From Gilvimarinus polysaccharolyticus (lineage in GTDB: Bacteria > Pseudomonadota > Gammaproteobacteria > Pseudomonadales > Cellvibrionaceae): 64,000 nt of DNA. Location: assembly GCF_001187555.1 (NCBI RefSeq), contig NZ_LFIJ01000001.1, forward strand, positions 112,297 through 176,296, read 5' to 3'. The translations under genes were made by a program, and so were the position numbers. This document shows, piece after piece, positions 45,115-54,673 of this stretch. Under the pieces are notes generated by a model. That model saw only the letters and a program-made list of their open reading frames with translations. It ran no database searches and was not told the origin of the DNA. Position 1 is the stretch's first letter, and every line of letters begins with the position of its first letter.

Positions 45115-45760
45115 TCGACCTATTAATCAACGCTGGTATCAAGCGATCGGTTACGCCTTGTTACTGGGTGCGATGCTGTTGGTGTTGTTGCATTTATCCG
45201 GCGCGCCGCCTATGCAGGCGGCGGATAAGATCATCCTGCGTAAAGCTCAAGTGGTTGCTTTGCCACCACCCCCGCCACCCCCGCAGGTTGTAAACCAGGC
45301 CCAGGCCAGTACACCTCAAACGCTGCAGTTATCAGCGCTTGATTCAGTGGTGCAAATGCCGTTAGAGATTAGCCAGTCTTTGGTAAGCGCCGAGCCTCTG
45401 ATGTTAGAAGCGCCACCGGTGCAATTTGATGGGCCGAGCTGGAACCAAACTCTAGATGTAGATTGGCAAGCTTATGGCCTCTCCGATTTAGATGAAGTTC
45501 CACGTTTATTGACAGACTTAGATGTAGATTTCCCTGCGTCTTTACGTCAGCGTGGGGTTAAGCGCGTAAATGTCGAGTTGGATGTCATGATCAACGAAAA
45601 TGGCCGGGTGACATTACGTTCGATAGTTAATAACCCTTACCCAGAATTGCGTCCGGTGATTCATCAGCTGGTTAAACAGGCGCGTTTTAGCGCGCCACAA
45701 AAATCCGGGGCGGCCGTGCGCGCGACCTTTAACTGGCCGATAGAGTTGAGTCAATCATGA
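45089..45760 (+). CDS. tonB: TonB energy-transducing protein
   Basis: The frame overlaps the end of exbD; ATG 45089 is taken, although 45062 is possible. The 223-residue product has one N-terminal membrane helix ('AIGYALLLGAMLLVLLHL'), a short proline-rich stretch (PPPPPPPQVV) and a C-terminal TonB domain ('VDFPASLRQRGVKRVNVELDVMINENGRVTLRSIVNNPYPELRPVIHQLVKQARFSAP'). It spans the periplasm and drives the receptor of this locus and perhaps the agar receptor at the left edge. Confidence 0.9.
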   Translation: MSVLPVNLNRPINQRWYQAIGYALLLGAMLLVLLHLSGAPPMQAADKIILRKAQVVALPPPPPPPQVVNQAQASTPQTLQLSALDSVVQMPLEISQSLVSAEPLMLEAPPVQFDGPSWNQTLDVDWQAYGLSDLDEVPRLLTDLDVDFPASLRQRGVKRVNVELDVMINENGRVTLRSIVNNPYPELRPVIHQLVKQARFSAPQKSGAAVRATFNWPIELSQS

Positions 45761-47079
45761 AAAAATTATTTATGTTTACGCTTTTTTTGAGTGCCTCCGC
45801 TATGGCTTCAGAGCTTGAACTGTACATAGAGCTGGCTCCAATTTCTGTGCAGGTCCCCAATGCCCAGGTGCTGTACAGTCGCGAGGCAAAATTAAAGCCG
45901 GAAGAGGCGGTGTTGGCGCAGCAGTTGCGGCCACTGTTAGAGGCCGGTAATTATCAACAGGCATTGAAGTTGGTGAGCGATGTTGATGAGCCAGGTCCGG
46001 CACTTTTGTTGTTGAGCGGACAAATTTATTTGCAACAAGAACAGCTCGGGCCGGCGCAAGCATTACTGCAAAAGGCGCTGCAGGAAATGCCAGATTTGGT
46101 GCGTGCACATTATTATTTGGCACTGATATATTTGCAGCAAGACGAGGCTGAAAAAGCCGAGTCTCATCTTACCCGCGTGGTGCTGCTGGGTGGGGCTGAT
46201 GCACAAACATATGGGCAGTTAGGTTTTTTAAAGTTGCAGAGCGGCGACGCGTGGGCTGCGGTTTCGGCTTTTGGGCAGGCCATTGCGCTAGATGGTAATG
46301 CGCGCGCTTGGCGTCAGGGGTTATTAAACGCACTGATTGAAACACGACAGTTTCAGCCGGCACTGGCGGCGCTGGATTATTTGTTAATACAAGAACCTGA
46401 AGATCGTAGCTTGTGGTTGCAGCGGGCTAATGTGGGGTTACGAGCTAAAGATAATACCGTGGCGCTGGCGGCTTTAGAGGTGGCCATCCGTTTGGGGGAT
46501 CGTGCGCCGCAGAATCTAAATGCCGCTGCGCAGTTGCATTTTAAACAGGGGCAGGCACGTCGCGCCAGTGAGCTGGCTCTTATGGCAGTTCAAGAAGGCG
46601 GCGCCGATGTCGGCACGGCCAGTCAAATGGTCAATTGGTTGATTCAATCAGGTGACATCGAAAAAGCTGAAGCTTTGTTAAAGCAGTTGCAGCAATGGGC
46701 TAAAACCGATAGCGAGAAAAGCCAGTTGGCGTTGCACCGCGCGGAGCTTTATTACCGAGTGGACAATCTCAAGCACGCGACACCGTTATTGCGTGATGCC
46801 GTTGCAAGTGATCCTACCAATGGTCGCGCCTTGTTGCTGCTGGCCGAGTGCGAACGCAAAGCGGGTGATTATACCCGTGCCGAGCTGTTATATGAGCGCG
46901 CGGTGACCTTGCCCAGCAGTCGCTTAGGGGCGCTGCTGGGCAAGGCTCAGCTGTTGTTAGGGCGGCATGATTATCAGCAGGCACTAGATACGCTGGTGCA
47001 AGCTCGAAACGAGTTTCCCCATAAACATGAGTTGCAGGCATCCATCTCCTCGTTGCGGATGGTCATTAGTCATCCGTAG
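45757..47079 (+). CDS. Periplasmic TPR protein of the TonB operon
   Basis: The 440-residue product starts at an ATG overlapping the TonB stop (ATGA) and has a signal peptide (MKKLFMFTLFLSASAMAS). It then consists almost wholly of tetratricopeptide repeats ('RAHYYLALIYLQQDEAEKAESHL', 'LLLLAECERKAGDYTRAELLYERAVTLP'). TPR proteins at the end of extended TonB operons are thought to act as periplasmic scaffolds for the TonB complex; the role here is inference. It ends convergently 14 bp from glpK. Confidence 0.88.
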   Translation: MKKLFMFTLFLSASAMASELELYIELAPISVQVPNAQVLYSREAKLKPEEAVLAQQLRPLLEAGNYQQALKLVSDVDEPGPALLLLSGQIYLQQEQLGPAQALLQKALQEMPDLVRAHYYLALIYLQQDEAEKAESHLTRVVLLGGADAQTYGQLGFLKLQSGDAWAAVSAFGQAIALDGNARAWRQGLLNALIETRQFQPALAALDYLLIQEPEDRSLWLQRANVGLRAKDNTVALAALEVAIRLGDRAPQNLNAAAQLHFKQGQARRASELALMAVQEGGADVGTASQMVNWLIQSGDIEKAEALLKQLQQWAKTDSEKSQLALHRAELYYRVDNLKHATPLLRDAVASDPTNGRALLLLAECERKAGDYTRAELLYERAVTLPSSRLGALLGKAQLLLGRHDYQQALDTLVQARNEFPHKHELQASISSLRMVISHP

Positions 47080-47093
47080 TTAGCTCGCAGGGC

Positions 47094-48578
47094 TTAATCG
47101 GCTGACAGGCTTTTCTTTAATGCAGCCTGCCAGCCGATAAGCATTTGTTGGCGTTTGTTGTTTTCTATCGTCGGCTCGCTGCGTTTTTCTAGCACCCAGT
47201 TGGCGGCTACTTCGTCTAGGCTTTTAAAAATACCCAGTTGTAACCCTGCCAGCCGAGCTGCACCTAGCGCGGTGGTTTCGATCATCTCGGGGCGCTCGGT
47301 GGGGACTTCGGTAATGTCGGCAAGCATCTGCAAGAGCCAGTTGTTGGCGATCATGCCACCGTCAACCCTGAGCGTCGCAGGGTGTTGGCCGGCGTCCATA
47401 CTCATTGCGGCGAGCAGGTCGCGAGTTTGATAACACACAGCTTCTAGTGCTGCTCGTGCGATTTCGGCGCGGCCAGTGTCGCGCGTCATACCGCAAATTA
47501 ACGCCCGAGCATCTGGCTCCCAGTGGGGTGCTCCTAAGCCGGTAAAGGCTGGCACCAAATAAACACCGTTATTGCCTTTTAGCGATTGGGCGAGTGCTTC
47601 GGTTTCGTCGGCGTGCTGAATAATACCGAGTTTATCGCGCAACCATTGCACGGCGGCGCCGGCAATAAAAATCGAGCCTTCTAGTGCGTACTGTGGCTTG
47701 CCGTTTAAGCGGTAGGCGAGGGTGGTGAGCAATCGGTTGTTGGAGGTGATAGGTGTGTCGCCGGTGTGTAGTAAGGCAAAGCAACCGGTGCCGTAAGTGC
47801 TTTTGATCATACCGGCGCTAAAACAGGCTTGGCCGATCATGGCGGCGTGTTGATCGCCTGCGACACCGGCAATGGGTAGCGTGACACCGTCGAAGCCCTC
47901 AGTCGCGGTGCCAAAGTCGGCGGCGCAATCGAGCACCTCGGGCAGCATGGTTTTAGGGATCTTAAACAGTTCGAGCAAATCGTCGTCCCAACACTGCTGG
48001 TGAATATTAAACAGCGAGGTGCGAGCGGCATTGGTGGCGTCGGTGGCGTGAACTTTGCCGCCGGTAAAGTTCCAGATTAGCCAGCTATCGATAGTGCCAA
48101 AGGCGAGTTCGCCTTGCTCGGCGCGCTGTCGCGCACCTTGTACGTTATCCAAAATCCAAGCAATTTTGCTGGCCGAAAAGTAGGGGTCGAGCAGCAGGCC
48201 GGTGCGCTGGCGCAGGAGGTCTTCGTGGCCTGCGGCTTTAAGGGTTCGGCAGGCTTCGGCAGTGCGCCGGTCTTGCCAGACAATGGCGTGGTGGATGGGT
48301 TTGCCGGTGGCGCGATCCCAGACAACGGTGGTTTCGCGTTGGTTGGTGATGCCAATGCCGATAACGCTGCGCGGATCATCGAGTTTGGCTAGCGCTTCGC
48401 GGCAGACTTTGGCGGTGACCTGCCAAATCTCGTCGGCATTATGCTCTACCCAGCCATCGTTGGGAAAATGTTGCTCGAATTCACATTGGGCGCTGGCGAG
48501 TGCGTGGCCCTCGGCCGAAAAAATAATGGCGCGACTGCTGGTAGTGCCCTGATCGATCGCCAGAATGTGGTTTGCCAT
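47094..48578 (-). CDS. glpK: Glycerol kinase
   Basis: The 494-residue product has all FGGY-kinase signatures: '[14 protein letters not shown]' (phosphate 1), '[33 protein letters not shown]', '[14 protein letters not shown]' and the C-terminal '[20 protein letters not shown]'. It phosphorylates glycerol to glycerol-3-phosphate using ATP. The usual neighbours (glpF, glpD, glpR) are not adjacent, so it is probably expressed alone. Confidence 0.97.
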   Translation of the reverse strand: MANHILAIDQGTTSSRAIIFSAEGHALASAQCEFEQHFPNDGWVEHNADEIWQVTAKVCREALAKLDDPRSVIGIGITNQRETTVVWDRATGKPIHHAIVWQDRRTAEACRTLKAAGHEDLLRQRTGLLLDPYFSASKIAWILDNVQGARQRAEQGELAFGTIDSWLIWNFTGGKVHATDATNAARTSLFNIHQQCWDDDLLELFKIPKTMLPEVLDCAADFGTATEGFDGVTLPIAGVAGDQHAAMIGQACFSAGMIKSTYGTGCFALLHTGDTPITSNNRLLTTLAYRLNGKPQYALEGSIFIAGAAVQWLRDKLGIIQHADETEALAQSLKGNNGVYLVPAFTGLGAPHWEPDARALICGMTRDTGRAEIARAALEAVCYQTRDLLAAMSMDAGQHPATLRVDGGMIANNWLLQMLADITEVPTERPEMIETTALGAARLAGLQLGIFKSLDEVAANWVLEKRSEPTIENNKRQQMLIGWQAALKKSLSAD

Positions 48579-48842
48579 GATGGCCTCCGAGGTTTTATTA
48601 AATGTATTAACGACCGATTATGCCTTGTTGGCGTTTCGGGAGTCTATTGGCGATTAAATTGGTGTAGCACAAAGGGGCCGCTCTGCTTAAATATGGCGAT
48701 GTTGGGTGCTGTAGATGAGACTTGATTTGGGGTAAAACCCCTGGCGCATAGGTTTAACCTTCTATATACCCTATAATGTCCTATATCAGGCCATCCGCAG
48801 CGGGTGGCTGTTTTGTTTTTGTTAATTTATGAGGCACGTCAT

Positions 48843-51443
48843 TTGAGTAAACGCCAAGGTCCACCCGTGGACCCTTTCGCCGAGCGAGAGGCGCAGAAGT
48901 ACGATAACCCTATCCCTAGCCGTGAAGTCATCCTAGAGTTGTTGGATCGACAGGATGGACCCGCCACTCACCCCGAGGTTTGTGACTTATTAGGCATGGT
49001 CACTGAAGACGATATCGAGGCGCTGCGTCGTCGGCTTATCGCTATGGCCCGTGATGGTCAGCTAATCAGTAACCGCCGCGGTGCATTTGCACGGGTCGAC
49101 CGCATGGATATGGTACGCGCCCGCGTACAAGGCCATCGCGATGGTTACGGCTTTGCTGTACCCGCCGAAGGAGGTGAAGATATTTACCTGCACAACCGCC
49201 AAATGCGTAAAGTGTTTGATGGCGATGAAGTGTTGGTTAGGTTGCAGGGCGAGAATTACCGTGGCCGTGAAGAGGGTGCTATTGTCGAGGTGCTATCACA
49301 CAACACCACCTCGTTGGCTGGCCGCTTTATTAAAGAAGATGGGGTGCAATTTTTGCGCCCCGAGAACCGCCGCGTAACGCAAGATGTCATGGTCGCTCAA
49401 GGCGCCGAAATGGGCGCAAGCTCGGGTCAGATTGTTGTGGTAGAAATTACCCGCCAGCCCGATAAGCAGCGTCCCCCGCAGGGTAAAGTCATTCAAGTGT
49501 TGGGTGATCATATGGCGCCGGGTATGGAGATCGAGCTTTCCATCGAGGCGCATTCGATTCCCAATCAGTGGAGTTACGAGGCGCTTGCCGAGGCCGAAGC
49601 GTTACCTGTTGAGGTTGATGATAATGATAAGGGCGGGCGTATCGATTTACGTGATTTGCCGTTCGTTACTATTGATGGTGAAGATGCGCGCGATTTTGAT
49701 GATGCCGTTTTATGCCAGCCTCGCAAAGGTGGTTGGCGCTTGCTGGTTGCGATCGCCGATGTTTCGCATTATGTGCGCCCCAATAGCGGTTTGGACGAAG
49801 ACGCCAAGCGCCGTGCCACTAGCGTTTACTTTCCAGATCATGTAGTTCCTATGCTGCCGGAGAAAATCTCTAACGGCTTGTGCTCGCTTAATCCGCACGT
49901 CGACCGTTTGGTGATGGTGTGCGATATGACACTTAACACTCACGGTAAAGTCACCGGTTATAAATTTTACGAAGGCATTATTAATTCACATGCGCGTATG
50001 ACCTACAACCAAGTGGGCGCTATTATTGCCGGCGATGAAGCTATGCGAGCCGAGTATGCCGATCGCTTGGGCGACATCGAGGCGTTGCATAATTTGTATA
50101 AAGTGTTGCGCGAATCACGCAGCGAGCGTGGTGCGATTGATTTCGAAACCGTTGAAACTCGAATTTTGTTTAACGATGAGCGTAAAATCGAAGACATCGT
50201 ACCGGTTAAACGTAACGATGCGCACAAGCTTATAGAAGAGTGCATGCTGTGTGCTAACGTTTGTGCTGCGCGCTTTTTAGAGCAGCATAACCTTGCCTGC
50301 CTGTACCGTGTCCACCAGGGCCCAACGGCTGAAAAACTAGAAAACTTGCGTGAGTTTTTAGGTGAGTTAGGCCTAGGTTTAGGTGGTGGAGACGAGCCTA
50401 CTTCAGCTGATTATCAGGTGTTGATGGAGGCGATTAAAGGCCGCGCCGATGCCAACATGATCCAGACCGTTATGCTACGCAGCTTGCGTCAAGCCGTGTA
50501 TCAGGCTGAAAACGAAGGTCATTTTGGCTTGGGCTATGACGCCTACGCGCATTTCACCTCACCCATTCGTCGCTATCCCGATTTATTAGTCCACCGTGCT
50601 ATTCGCTCGGTAGTGCGCTCATCGCAAGTGTCATCGCACGTCACTCGGGTTGACGGTGTTGATGATATTCCACGCGGTAAAATTTATCCCTACGAAGTCG
50701 CCGATGTGGTTGCCCTAGGGGAGCATTGCTCACTGGCCGAGCGCCGTGCCGATGAAGCCACGCGCGATGTGGTGAGTTGGCTGAAGTGTGAGTACCTAGA
50801 AGACAAAGTCGGTGACGTGTTTGAAGGCATTATTAGTGCTGTCACCGGCTTTGGGGTGTTTGTCGAGTTAAAAGATATTTACGTCGATGGCTTGGTGCAC
50901 ATAACGGCCTTGCCTCAAGACTACTATCGCTTTGATCCGGCTAAGCACCGTTTGGTTGGTGATCGCACTCGCCAAGTATTTGGTTTGGGTGACGAGCTTA
51001 CGGTTAAAGTTGTGCGCGTAAGCTTGGAGGAACGCAAAATTGATTTTGAGCTCGACTCGGTAAAATCCGGCCGCCGAGCAGCCGCTAAAGACAGTCGTGG
51101 CTCGGGCAAGGGCGCTGGTAAAGCTGGCGGCAAAGGCAAAAAAACCTCTAACAAGCCGGGCCAAAAATCGGGCTCGCGTAATGGCGGCAAAACCGATGAG
51201 CGCCAAGGTAAGCGCGGCGGTGGGGGCGGTCAAAAGTCTTACTCGGGCTCCGAAGGTAATCGTAAACCACGTAAGAGGAAGCGCTCTAATGGCTCTCAAT
51301 CCGACTCGTCGGTTCGTAAATCGTCGAAGGCTTCAGCAGTTCGATCGTCGCAAAGTAGTCCAGCAAAAAAGAGCGAATCTATATTTGCGAAGGCAGCAGC
51401 TGGATTTAAGAAGACGCTGGCGAAGTTTAAAAAGAAGTCTTAG
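48843..51443 (+). CDS. rnr: Ribonuclease R
   Basis: TTG 48843 is preferred as start: GAGG at 48831-48834 is at the right distance and the product then begins 'MSKRQGPPVDPFAEREAQKYDNPIPSRE', like known RNase R. The 866-residue enzyme has an N-terminal helix-turn-helix, cold-shock domains, the RNB catalytic domain ('VTIDGEDARDFDDAVLC', 'LVAIADVSHYV', 'YAHFTSPIRRYPDLLVHRAI'), an S1 domain ('EGIISAVTGFGVFVELKDIYVDGLVHI') and a long Lys/Gly/Ser-rich basic tail. It degrades structured RNA 3' to 5'. rlmB follows, as in many gammaproteobacteria. Confidence 0.96.
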   Translation: MSKRQGPPVDPFAEREAQKYDNPIPSREVILELLDRQDGPATHPEVCDLLGMVTEDDIEALRRRLIAMARDGQLISNRRGAFARVDRMDMVRARVQGHRDGYGFAVPAEGGEDIYLHNRQMRKVFDGDEVLVRLQGENYRGREEGAIVEVLSHNTTSLAGRFIKEDGVQFLRPENRRVTQDVMVAQGAEMGASSGQIVVVEITRQPDKQRPPQGKVIQVLGDHMAPGMEIELSIEAHSIPNQWSYEALAEAEALPVEVDDNDKGGRIDLRDLPFVTIDGEDARDFDDAVLCQPRKGGWRLLVAIADVSHYVRPNSGLDEDAKRRATSVYFPDHVVPMLPEKISNGLCSLNPHVDRLVMVCDMTLNTHGKVTGYKFYEGIINSHARMTYNQVGAIIAGDEAMRAEYADRLGDIEALHNLYKVLRESRSERGAIDFETVETRILFNDERKIEDIVPVKRNDAHKLIEECMLCANVCAARFLEQHNLACLYRVHQGPTAEKLENLREFLGELGLGLGGGDEPTSADYQVLMEAIKGRADANMIQTVMLRSLRQAVYQAENEGHFGLGYDAYAHFTSPIRRYPDLLVHRAIRSVVRSSQVSSHVTRVDGVDDIPRGKIYPYEVADVVALGEHCSLAERRADEATRDVVSWLKCEYLEDKVGDVFEGIISAVTGFGVFVELKDIYVDGLVHITALPQDYYRFDPAKHRLVGDRTRQVFGLGDELTVKVVRVSLEERKIDFELDSVKSGRRAAAKDSRGSGKGAGKAGGKGKKTSNKPGQKSGSRNGGKTDERQGKRGGGGGQKSYSGSEGNRKPRKRKRSNGSQSDSSVRKSSKASAVRSSQSSPAKKSESIFAKAAAGFKKTLAKFKKKS

Positions 51444-51515
51444 GCGCACCAATGCCATGCTGTTCTGGTGTGATAAGTACAGCGGCGGCGCGCCTCCATT
51501 GGAGAGCGAAGATTC

Positions 51516-52265
51516 GTGAGTAAAACAGAAACCCTATACGGGCTGCATGCAGTCACTACGGTACTAAAAAGCGCCCCCGAGCGGGTGCTGAGTTTAATGG
51601 CACTGCAAGGGCGCCAAGATCAGCGAGTGCAAAAAGTGCTGCAGCTGGCTGCGCAAAATGGCATAGCTGTAGAGCAGGTGGCGCGTAAAAAACTGGATGC
51701 GTTGGTAGGCGATGGTAATCATCAGGGCATTGTTGCTCACTGCCGACCGGGTCAGGTTCACGATGAAAACTATTTGTACCATTTGCTGGATGCCCTCGAT
51801 GAAGCGCCGTTTTTGTTGGTGCTGGATGGGGTAACCGACCCGCATAATTTGGGTGCCTGTTTGCGCTCGGCTGATGCGGCAGGTGTACATGCGGTTATTG
51901 CCCCTAAAGATAACGCCGCTGGGCTTAATCCCACAGTGCGCAAAGTGGCTTGTGGCGCGGCTGAGTCAGTGCCGTTTATTCCGGTGACTAACCTTGCTCG
52001 GACCTTAACCCAGCTGCAAGAGCGTGGCATGTGGTTGCGCGGTGCTGCGGGCGAGGCCAGTCTGACGGTGTATCAATCTGACCTGACTGGTCCTATGGTG
52101 TTGGTGATGGGGGCCGAGGGCACCGGTTTACGGCGCCTGACGCGAGAAACCTGTGACGAGCTGATTAAAATTCCAATGGCCGGCAGTGTTAGCAGTTTGA
52201 ATGTATCGGTGGCCACTGGTATCTGTCTGTTTGAGGCCGTACGTCAGCGTGCCGGCAAGCGCTAA
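51516..52265 (+). CDS. rlmB: 23S rRNA (guanosine-2'-O-)-methyltransferase RlmB
   Basis: Starts at GTG with GGAG upstream. The 249-residue product has the substrate-binding N-terminal domain ('[19 protein letters not shown]') and SPOUT methyltransferase domain ('[28 protein letters not shown]', '[25 protein letters not shown]', '[22 protein letters not shown]') with the knot motifs. It methylates G2251 of 23S rRNA. Confidence 0.96.
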   Translation: MSKTETLYGLHAVTTVLKSAPERVLSLMALQGRQDQRVQKVLQLAAQNGIAVEQVARKKLDALVGDGNHQGIVAHCRPGQVHDENYLYHLLDALDEAPFLLVLDGVTDPHNLGACLRSADAAGVHAVIAPKDNAAGLNPTVRKVACGAAESVPFIPVTNLARTLTQLQERGMWLRGAAGEASLTVYQSDLTGPMVLVMGAEGTGLRRLTRETCDELIKIPMAGSVSSLNVSVATGICLFEAVRQRAGKR

Positions 52266-52334
52266 GCAGGCGTCCTTTGTGTCGCCTTTTTGTGCTAATA
52301 TGCGCGCAAATTACGCCAAGCGAGGCTAACAGCC

Positions 52335-52811
52335 ATGCATTGTCCCTTTTGCAGTGCCGATGATACCAAGGTGATTGATTCGCGCTTGGTCGCCGAGGGC
52401 AACCAAGTGCGTCGGCGCCGTGAGTGCCTAGCGTGCCACGAGCGTTTTACCACTTATGAGGTGTCTGAGCTGGTGATGCCACGTATTATTAAGCAAGATG
52501 GCACCCGCGAGCCCTTTGACGAGGCCAAGTTGCGAGCCGGTTTACAGCGTGCGCTTGAAAAACGTCCAGTATCGGTAGAGTCCATCGAGAGCTCGATCAA
52601 CAATATCAAACACTTTTTACAAGCTACCGGTGAGCGCGAAGTTGGCTCGCGTCGTTTGGGTGAAAAAGTGATGGATGAGTTGCAGAAGCTAGACGAGGTG
52701 GCGTATGTACGCTTCGCTTCGGTGTATCGTAGTTTTAAAGATCTGCATGAATTTCGTCAAGAAATCGACCGTCTAGAAGCCCACGAGGGTGATCATGCGG
52801 CGGAGCAGTAG
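52335..52811 (+). CDS. nrdR: Transcriptional repressor NrdR
   Basis: The 158-residue protein has an N-terminal zinc ribbon ('[15 protein letters not shown]' ... '[14 protein letters not shown]') and an ATP-cone domain ('[33 protein letters not shown]'). It represses ribonucleotide reductase genes in response to (d)ATP. It is the first of the nrdR-rib-nusB gene run. Confidence 0.97.
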   Translation: MHCPFCSADDTKVIDSRLVAEGNQVRRRRECLACHERFTTYEVSELVMPRIIKQDGTREPFDEAKLRAGLQRALEKRPVSVESIESSINNIKHFLQATGEREVGSRRLGEKVMDELQKLDEVAYVRFASVYRSFKDLHEFRQEIDRLEAHEGDHAAEQ

Positions 52812-52843
52812 CCGTTTTTGCCCTATTCGGGCCCGTTTTAACG

Positions 52844-54001
52844 ATGTTGAATATGACTATCTCTGATCGCGCCTTTATGGCTGAGGCGCTCGGCCTTGCG
52901 CGCCGTGGCCTTACCACAACAACGCCTAACCCGATGGTTGGCTGTGTGCTAGTACGCGACGGTAACGTAATCGGACGCGGTTGGCACCAGCGCGCTGGTG
53001 GCCCGCATGCCGAGATCTGCGCGCTGCGAGATGCGGCAGAACGCATTGGCGAATCGGCTGATGATACCGCTGCGTGGCGCCGCGCCGTAACGGGTGCAAC
53101 TTGCTATGTCACGCTCGAGCCCTGTAGCCACACTGGTCGCACCGGTCCTTGCGCCCAGGCCTTAGTGGAAGCTGGAGTTGCGCGGGTTGTGTACGCGATG
53201 GAAGACCCTAATCCAGCAGTCGCCGGTGGCGGCATTATGCATTTGCGCGACGCTGGCATCGAAGTGTCCGGGCCGCTGCTAGAGGAAGATGCGTTAGAGT
53301 TAAACGCAGGCTTTATTCGCCGCATGACCCGTGGCCGCCCTTGGGTGCGCTGCAAATTAGCCATGAGTTTGGATGGCCGTACCGCCATGCAAAGCGGCGA
53401 GAGCCGTTGGGTGACCAGTCGCCGCGCGCGCGAAGACGTACAGCGTTTGCGCGCTGCCAGCTGCGCCTTAATTACCGGTGTCGATACAGTTTTGATCGAT
53501 AACGCCACCTTAACAGTGCGGCGAGAAGACTGGCCCGAAGCTCCTGTCGATGGTGAATTACGCCAGCCGTTACGGGTGATATTAGATTCTAACCAGCGCC
53601 TGCACCCCGATTGCGAGTTGGTCAAAAGCCGTTCGCCAATATTGGTGGTTCACATTGGCGGCGAGCTGCAACATAACTGGCCCGATCATGTCGAACATCT
53701 CGCACTGCCGGCGCTTAAAGGCCGGGTTCGATTAGAGGCACTGCTTGATGAGTTGGGCCGGCGCGGTTGTAATACTGTATTAGTCGAGACCGGCGCGACT
53801 TTGGCTGGTGGTTTTTTACGTCGCGCCCTGTTAGATGAAATCATTATTTATATGGCTCCCAAGCTGTTGGGTAATAATGCGCGTGGTTTGTTTGATTTGC
53901 CCGTGGATAAAATGTCGGGCCAACTGCCATTACACATTAATGATATTCGCGCGGTAGGGCATGACTGGCGTATCACTGCCGTACCCGATTTAGACAGTTA
54001 A
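52844..54001 (+). CDS. ribD: Bifunctional riboflavin deaminase/reductase RibD
   Basis: The 385-residue product has the zinc deaminase domain ('TTPNPMVGCVLVRDG', 'GGPHAEICALRDA', 'VTLEPCSHTGRTGPC') and the C-terminal reductase domain ('WVRCKLAMSLDGRTAMQSGESRWVTS', 'ITGVDTVLIDNATLTVR', 'VLVETGATLAGGFLRR'). It performs the second and third steps of riboflavin synthesis. ATG 52844 is 33 bp after nrdR; ATG 52853 is also possible. No FMN riboswitch fits upstream, since the gap is only 32 bp. Confidence 0.96.
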   Translation: MLNMTISDRAFMAEALGLARRGLTTTTPNPMVGCVLVRDGNVIGRGWHQRAGGPHAEICALRDAAERIGESADDTAAWRRAVTGATCYVTLEPCSHTGRTGPCAQALVEAGVARVVYAMEDPNPAVAGGGIMHLRDAGIEVSGPLLEEDALELNAGFIRRMTRGRPWVRCKLAMSLDGRTAMQSGESRWVTSRRAREDVQRLRAASCALITGVDTVLIDNATLTVRREDWPEAPVDGELRQPLRVILDSNQRLHPDCELVKSRSPILVVHIGGELQHNWPDHVEHLALPALKGRVRLEALLDELGRRGCNTVLVETGATLAGGFLRRALLDEIIIYMAPKLLGNNARGLFDLPVDKMSGQLPLHINDIRAVGHDWRITAVPDLDS

Positions 54002-54013
54002 CAAGAGGCTGCG

Positions 54014-54673
54014 ATGTTTACCGGAATCATAGCTGCTATCGGCGATGTAGTAGAGTTGACCCCGCGCAACGGCGATATTAGTTTGCGTATTCGCACGAAC
54101 AAATTAGATCTAACCGATGTTGCATTGGGTGATTCGATTGCCACTAACGGCGTGTGTTTAACCGTGGTGGATTTGCCCGGTGATGGCTTTCGGGCTGATG
54201 TGTCGCGTGAAAGCTTAGCGCTAACCACCATTGGGCACTGGCGCTGCGGACAAAAAGTGAATTTAGAAAAGGCCTTAACGCCGACCACTCGTTTGGGCGG
54301 GCATATTGTCAGCGGCCACGTCGATGGTGTGGGTGAGGTGGTTAGCCGTACCGCCGATGCACGTTCAGAGCGATTTCGTTTGCGCGCGCCCCAAGCATTG
54401 GCGCGTTATATTGCTCACAAAGGGTCGATTACGGTTGATGGCACGAGCCTAACGGTGAACAAAGTGGAGGGCGCAGAGTTTGAATTAAATATCGTGCCGC
54501 ACACCTTGGCCGAAACTATTATGGATGGCTATGGCGCGGGTACTAAACTCAACTTAGAGGTTGATGTCTTGGCCCGTTACTTAGAGCGCCTGTTGCAAGG
54601 CGATAAAGCCGCAACCCCCGATAGCGATAATATTACGCTGGAATTTTTGACAGAGAACGGTTTTAACCGATGA
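54014..54673 (+). CDS. ribE: Riboflavin synthase, alpha subunit
   Basis: The 219-residue product shows two similar lumazine-binding halves: 'MFTGIIAAIGDVVEL', 'GDSIATNGVCLTVVD' and 'LGGHIVSGHVDGVGEV', 'GSITVDGTSLTVNKVEG'. It dismutates two lumazines into riboflavin. The stop overlaps the start of the next gene (ATGA-type). Confidence 0.96.
   Translation: MFTGIIAAIGDVVELTPRNGDISLRIRTNKLDLTDVALGDSIATNGVCLTVVDLPGDGFRADVSRESLALTTIGHWRCGQKVNLEKALTPTTRLGGHIVSGHVDGVGEVVSRTADARSERFRLRAPQALARYIAHKGSITVDGTSLTVNKVEGAEFELNIVPHTLAETIMDGYGAGTKLNLEVDVLARYLERLLQGDKAATPDSDNITLEFLTENGFNR

Noticed and set aside
52812..52843. Possible FMN riboswitch in front of ribD
   Set aside because: The gap after nrdR is only 32 bp, far too short for an RFN element, and none was seen before ribB either.
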